Source: CAYOWK01 sp964407665 (GTDB lineage Bacteria > Pseudomonadota > Alphaproteobacteria > Caulobacterales > Hyphomonadaceae). From it: 9,027 nucleotides of DNA. Location: assembly GCA_964407665.1 (NCBI GenBank), contig CAYOWK010000084.1:1-9027 (forward strand), read 5' to 3'. Position numbers and translations under genes: made by a program. Under the pieces are notes generated by a model that worked only from the letters and a program-made list of their open reading frames with translations, was not told where the DNA came from and searched no databases. Positions 6,506-9,027 of the stretch are shown here, piece by piece; within the stretch, counting starts at the first letter, position 1; the number at the start of each line of letters is the position of its first letter.

Positions 6506-8545
6506 CTAGCCGGCGTTCGGCTTGGCGGCAGGCGCCGCGTCAGCGGCCGGCTTCGGGCGACGAGCGTTCGCCATCATCTTCATGATGGGCTCGAACTCCT
6601 TCGCATCGATGCCGCCGTCCTTGTTGGCGTCGGCCAGCGTGAACTGGGCCTTGATCATGTCGCCAAGCTGGCCGCGGAGCTCGTCCTTCTGGACCTTGTC
6701 GTCGATGTTGTCGTCCCACATGCCGATCAGGCGGGTCTGCAGCATCAGCTCGTCATAGTTGGTCTGCTTCTCGGCGGTCTCGTCTTTCCAGCGATAGCGG
6801 AGCGAGGTGTAGAACATTTCCTCGAACGACTGGTCGCCCCAGACGATTTTCTCGTTCGGGTTCGGGTTGGCCGGGTTCCGCTTCGAGTTGTCGTAGACGT
6901 AGGTCGCGATCACCTTGGAGCCCGCCGGGATGGCGATGGGCTGGGCGAACTCGTACTGGCGCTGCCAGTTGAAGTCGTAGAACGGCACGTTGAGGATCGT
7001 CTCCTGCTTGCCGTCCGGATAGCGGACTTCAAGTTTCGAGTACGTGCCGCGGTAGTGGGCGTGGACGACGGCGGTGTGCAGGATCGCGTCCTTCGGGAAG
7101 TTGAAGTAGGCGACTTCCTTGTGGTTGCCGTCGTTCGGCGGCAGCTCGATGAACTGATCGACCAGCGCGTTTTCGCGCATCATCAGCTCGGGCTTCTCGC
7201 CGTTCTTGTAGAAGTAGAGGCCGATCTGCTCAGCCGACACGGCTTCCTTGCCGAACGGCGTGTAGTGCATCTGGAAACCGAACTTGCCGCCCTTAGGGAT
7301 GTAGGTGCCGATGGACTTCGGGTTCACGACCGACTCCATGCCGACGGTGTAGCCGCCGACAGCGCCGCCCCAGGCTTGCATGCCCTTGGATTCCTGGCCT
7401 TCAGCGATCAGGCCGGAGAGGATGTGGTGAACGGCCTGGCGCTGCGAGACCTTGGCGGTCGACGCTTTCAGCCACTTGCCTTCGGTCAGCGGGTTGTCAA
7501 CGACCGGGTACTGGTAGTCGACAACGCCCGACGCGGGCACGTTGTACTTCGGAATATCAACGATCAGGTCGGGCTTGCCGAGCGGCCATTCGGGCGCGAC
7601 GTGCTTGGTCGAAGCCAGCGGATCAGGGCCGTCGCCGCGCGGAGCGCCGGCTTCGATCCAGTGGATCAGCGTCTTGACCTGGTCAGCCGAGAGCGACTTG
7701 TCGTCGGCGAACTTGCCAACGTGCGGATCCGGATCCCACGGCGGCATGCGGTCGGTGCGCACGGCTTCGCGGATCATCGGGGCAAAGCCCTTGACGGTCA
7801 GGTAGTTGTCCATCGCGAAGGGAGCGATGCCGCCTTCCTGGTGGCAGGCGACGCACTTGTCTTCGAGCATCGGCGCGATGGTTTTCGAGTAGGAGATTTC
7901 CTGATGCGCGGTGCGGGCGGCGGGCGTCAGGCCGGGGACATCCAGCTTCGTGCCCTTGACGGCAACGGCGGCGACCGGCGCAGCCTTGCCCGACATCACG
8001 GCTTCGAGGGCGTTGGCGGTGTAGGCCTTCGACTTCGATTTTCCGTCGGCGAGCGGGCCGCGATAGGCGACCTTCCAGGCTTTCGGATCAACCACGACCA
8101 CTTCGCCAATGCGGGTAGCGACCAGCTGCTCGGCGACGAGCTGCAGGTCGTCCATCAGGACCGGCATGGAGAGACCGTACTTCGCGGCTTCGGCGGCCGA
8201 AGCTTCGCGGGTGTCTTTCGGGTTGGAGTTCAGGAGGAAGAACTCGACGCCCTTGGCCTTGTAGGCGGCTTCGAGCTTCGCGAGATCCGGAGCCATCTTC
8301 TTGAAGCCGGCGTCGCCGGTCTTGAAGGTGACGAAGACGACCGCCGGGGCGTCCTTGAGGCGCGACAGCTCGTGCGAGCGGCCAGCGGCGTCGATCAGGC
8401 GGAAATTGTCCATGCGCTCGGGCGCCTTGGCCTCACTGACCGTCGGGGCCTTGCCGAATGCGGCCCCGGAAAGGGCGATGGTCGAGGCGCCCATCGAGAG
8501 CGCGAGGAGAGCTCCCACGGCTACGGCTGTCTTCATGCGTTTCAT
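6506..8545 (-). CDS. Exported multidomain protein: Cys-less redoxin domain + cytochrome c domain + PHM/DBH-like type II copper monooxygenase domain + EF-hand pair
   Basis: 679 residues. Residues 1 to about 31 are a Sec signal peptide (MKRMKTAVAVGALLALSMGA), so the protein acts in the periplasm or outside. Residues 44-185 have the thioredoxin/AhpC fold order (APAVVFVTFKTGD, then VEFFLLNSN, then MPVLMDD, then EVVVVDPKAWKVAYRG), but the CxxC region reads KTGDAGFKK and the domain contains no cysteine. Residues 218-310 are a cytochrome c domain with CVACH (231-235) and likely axial Met267 in RMPPW. Residues about 320-600 match the ascorbate-dependent type II copper monooxygenase fold: HH 373-374 and His427 (FQMHY) for one copper, HAH 495-497 and Met577 (EEMFY) for the other. 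Residues 611-622 and 639-650 are EF-hand loops. The start has AGGGA 7 bases upstream. The combination redoxin-heme-copper monooxygenase occurs in bacterial genomes; substrate and electron donor are not known to me. Loss of redox cysteines is the main oddity. Confidence 0.9.
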   Translation of the reverse strand: MKRMKTAVAVGALLALSMGASTIALSGAAFGKAPTVSEAKAPERMDNFRLIDAAGRSHELSRLKDAPAVVFVTFKTGDAGFKKMAPDLAKLEAAYKAKGVEFFLLNSNPKDTREASAAEAAKYGLSMPVLMDDLQLVAEQLVATRIGEVVVVDPKAWKVAYRGPLADGKSKSKAYTANALEAVMSGKAAPVAAVAVKGTKLDVPGLTPAARTAHQEISYSKTIAPMLEDKCVACHQEGGIAPFAMDNYLTVKGFAPMIREAVRTDRMPPWDPDPHVGKFADDKSLSADQVKTLIHWIEAGAPRGDGPDPLASTKHVAPEWPLGKPDLIVDIPKYNVPASGVVDYQYPVVDNPLTEGKWLKASTAKVSQRQAVHHILSGLIAEGQESKGMQAWGGAVGGYTVGMESVVNPKSIGTYIPKGGKFGFQMHYTPFGKEAVSAEQIGLYFYKNGEKPELMMRENALVDQFIELPPNDGNHKEVAYFNFPKDAILHTAVVHAHYRGTYSKLEVRYPDGKQETILNVPFYDFNWQRQYEFAQPIAIPAGSKVIATYVYDNSKRNPANPNPNEKIVWGDQSFEEMFYTSLRYRWKDETAEKQTNYDELMLQTRLIGMWDDNIDDKVQKDELRGQLGDMIKAQFTLADANKDGGIDAKEFEPIMKMMANARRPKPAADAAPAAKPNAG

Positions 8546-8623
8546 GTCAGCTTCCCTGAGTCTGGCGCCGGCGCGTGCGATCGCGCTTCTGGCAGATGGT
8601 CACATACCCCATTTTCAGGACGC

Positions 8624-8646
8624 TTGACAGTGTCCAGCGCCGTCAA
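8624..8646. repeat. TTGAC-N13-GTCAA inverted repeat in the upstream region of the copper protein
   Basis: TTGAC (8624-8628) and GTCAA (8642-8646) are separated by 13 bases and centred about 36 bases downstream (minus-strand sense) of the FNR/FixK-like box. The minus-strand TTGACG at 8646-8641 could also be a -35 hexamer, though no good -10 follows at 16-18 bases. It may be a second regulator site or chance. Confidence 0.3.
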
Positions 8647-8664
8647 AGCGTTCACCTTTTCGCG

Positions 8665-8678
8665 TTGACGCAGATCAA
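8665..8678 (-). promoter_or_regulatory. FNR/FixK-like operator upstream of the copper/heme protein
   Basis: TTGACGCAGATCAA fits the FNR/FixK pattern TTGA-N6-TCAA. Read on the minus strand it is TTGATCTGCGTCAA, which has the full TTGATC left half of the alphaproteobacterial FixK consensus. Its centre is about 126 bases upstream of the start codon at 8545, in the only upstream region of that gene. A possible -10 (GAAAAT, minus strand 8616-8611) without a good -35 would fit an activator-dependent promoter, but this is weak. Regulation by oxygen or redox state is inferred from the motif alone. Confidence 0.55.
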
Positions 8679-8750
8679 ATGCGCCTGACCTTGCGACACT
8701 GTGGCACATTTGCATCACATGCGAACATCTGGCGTCGCGACGTACGGTGC

Positions 8751-8799
8751 ATCGCGGACGCGGTTTTCCGACCGGACCGGCGCGAAAGCCGTCCGTGAT
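8751..8799 (+). repeat. Long imperfect hairpin, 16 bp
   Basis: Arms 8751-8759 (ATCGCGGAC) and 8791-8799 (GTCCGTGAT) pair over 9 bp. After a two-base bulge (8760-8761) the stem continues as 8762-8768 (GGTTTTC) with 8784-8790 (GAAAGCC). The two non-Watson-Crick pairs (8754/8796 and 8764/8788) are G·U wobbles if the plus strand is transcribed, but A·C mismatches on the minus strand. The loop, 8769-8783, itself contains the palindromic CCGGACCGG. The function is not recognised. Confidence 0.6.
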
Positions 8800-8810
8800 G
8801 CTGCCGATTC

Positions 8811-8841
8811 CCTCCCCTTTTGCGCCTTGAGGCACGGGAGG
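8811..8841. repeat. Short hairpin with nested stem
   Basis: CCTCCC (8811-8816) pairs with GGGAGG (8836-8841), and inside it GCC-TTGA-GGC (8824-8833) forms a second small stem. There is no T tract in either direction. It follows the 8751-8799 hairpin with an 11-base gap. Confidence 0.45.
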
Positions 8842-8843
8842 CC

Positions 8844-8916
8844 GGGGCGCGTGGAAGCGCGCCTACGATAAAAGTCTGCCAGCTTTCGCTGGCCGGTGCG
8901 TGTTCCCACGCGCCCC
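8844..8916. repeat. REPIN-like composite palindrome (possible RNA structure)
   Basis: GGGGCGCGTGG (8844-8854) and CCACGCGCCCC (8906-8916) are perfect 11-bp inverted arms, extendable by AA/TT with one bulged C. Each arm can also fold locally: GGCGCG with CGCGCC (8846-8851/8858-8863), and GTGCGTG with CACGCGC around TTCC (8896-8902/8907-8913). A central hairpin GCCAGC-TTTC-GCTGGC lies at 8878-8893; on the minus strand it becomes a GAAA-capped hairpin followed by AGACTTTTATC, a weak terminator-like tail. Two related short hairpins in opposite orientation around a spacer are the layout of REPIN doublets. No RAYT transposase gene is in the window. Confidence 0.55.
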
Positions 8917-8964
8917 GCAGATCGGTTGCTGACCGGTGTGAGGATAGGATTTGACCGTGGTCCC

Positions 8965-9000
8965 GTCCTCCTGCCTTGCCGAAGCGAAGGCCGGAGCGAC
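8965..9000. repeat. Palindromic intergenic repeat-like hairpin
   Basis: GTC (8965-8967), CTCC (8968-8971) and GCCTT (8973-8977) pair with AAGGC (8987-8991), GGAG (8993-8996) and GAC (8998-9000). This gives a 12-bp stem with one mismatch (8972/8992) and one bulged base (8997) around the loop GCCGAAGCG. Short palindromes with GCGAAGGCCGG cores are common between genes in alphaproteobacteria, which is the likely class, but family membership was not tested. Confidence 0.5.
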
Positions 9001-9027
9001 ACGCCCGGTATTTAGACCCACTCCCAC

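Larger units (their letters stand above)
8546..9027. other. 482-base non-coding tail: upstream region of the copper protein plus a cluster of inverted repeats
   Basis: No convincing gene is present. Minus-strand frames at 8542-8835 and 8715-9002 are Arg/Ser-rich, lack recognisable motifs and cross several strong palindromes. The first 130 bases are the upstream region of the copper protein, including its ribosome site (AGGGA about 7 bases before ATG 8545) and an FNR/FixK-like box. From about 8750 to 9000 there are at least four separate inverted repeats, listed individually. Confidence 0.7.

Noticed and set aside
6230..8668. An 812-codon open frame on the plus strand opposite the copper/heme protein
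   Set aside because: It is antisense to a gene with clear domains and copper, heme and EF-hand motifs. Its translation is Val/Arg/Leu-rich with no motif and it also overlaps the cytochrome c gene in another frame. Long antisense frames are expected opposite GC-rich coding DNA.
8709..8725. TTTGCA-N5-TGCGAA imperfect dyad
   Set aside because: One arm position does not match and no known regulator pattern fits; too weak to list.
8542..9002. Two minus-strand open frames (8542-8835 and 8715-9002) in the right-hand non-coding region
   Set aside because: Arg/Ser-rich translations without motifs, crossing several hairpins. The first overlaps the promoter region of the copper protein.
8725..9027. 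Known structured RNAs (RNase P RNA, tmRNA, 6S RNA, SRP RNA) in the right-hand region
   Set aside because: I looked for the conserved cores of RNase P and SRP RNA and for a tmRNA-like tag and acceptor end and found none on either strand. 6S RNA is not well enough conserved in sequence for me to exclude it fully.

Overview
The window is GC-rich DNA that looks like a free-living alphaproteobacterial chromosome, possibly of the Caulobacterales/Hyphomonadaceae type. The support is the GroEL C-terminus with its GGM-type tail, high-GC third codon positions, and isolated genes each with their own terminator or convergent partner. The taxonomic placement is an inference from sequence style, not a database result. 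No transposase, integrase, CRISPR array, tRNA or rRNA was recognised.

Layout. (1) Positions 3-605 hold the last 200 codons of groEL, closed by a textbook intrinsic terminator. (2) Positions 793-2568 encode an SLC13-type (DASS) anion permease with two RCK_C/TrkA_C domains inserted between its membrane halves. (3) Convergent to it, 2625-4775 on the minus strand encodes a 716-residue fusion of an ATP-grasp ligase with a PuuD-like (peptidase C26) class I amidotransferase/hydrolase. (4) Divergent from that, 4889-5281 encodes a small VOC (glyoxalase-fold) protein. (5) Positions 5301-5891 (minus) encode an unrecognised Ala-rich protein. (6) Divergent from it, 6073-6441 encodes a small lipoprotein-type cytochrome c. 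(7) After a bidirectional terminator, 6506-8545 (minus) encodes an exported 679-residue protein. In order it has a thioredoxin-fold domain without cysteines, a c-type heme domain, a PHM/DBH-like type II copper monooxygenase domain with all six expected copper ligands, and two EF-hand loops. (8) The last 480 bases hold no convincing gene. They do hold an FNR/FixK-like box upstream of the copper protein and, from about 8750 to 9000, a dense series of inverted repeats that could be REPIN-like intergenic repeats or a structured RNA.

How the genes fit together. There is no clear multi-gene operon: transcription orientation flips at nearly every gene after the permease. The most unusual parts are the copper/heme/redoxin/EF-hand protein with a possible oxygen- or redox-responsive promoter, the ATP-grasp/PuuD fusion (a ligase and an amidase in one chain), and the structured intergenic tail. 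The two heme proteins are neighbours but convergent, so a functional link between them is only a suggestion.
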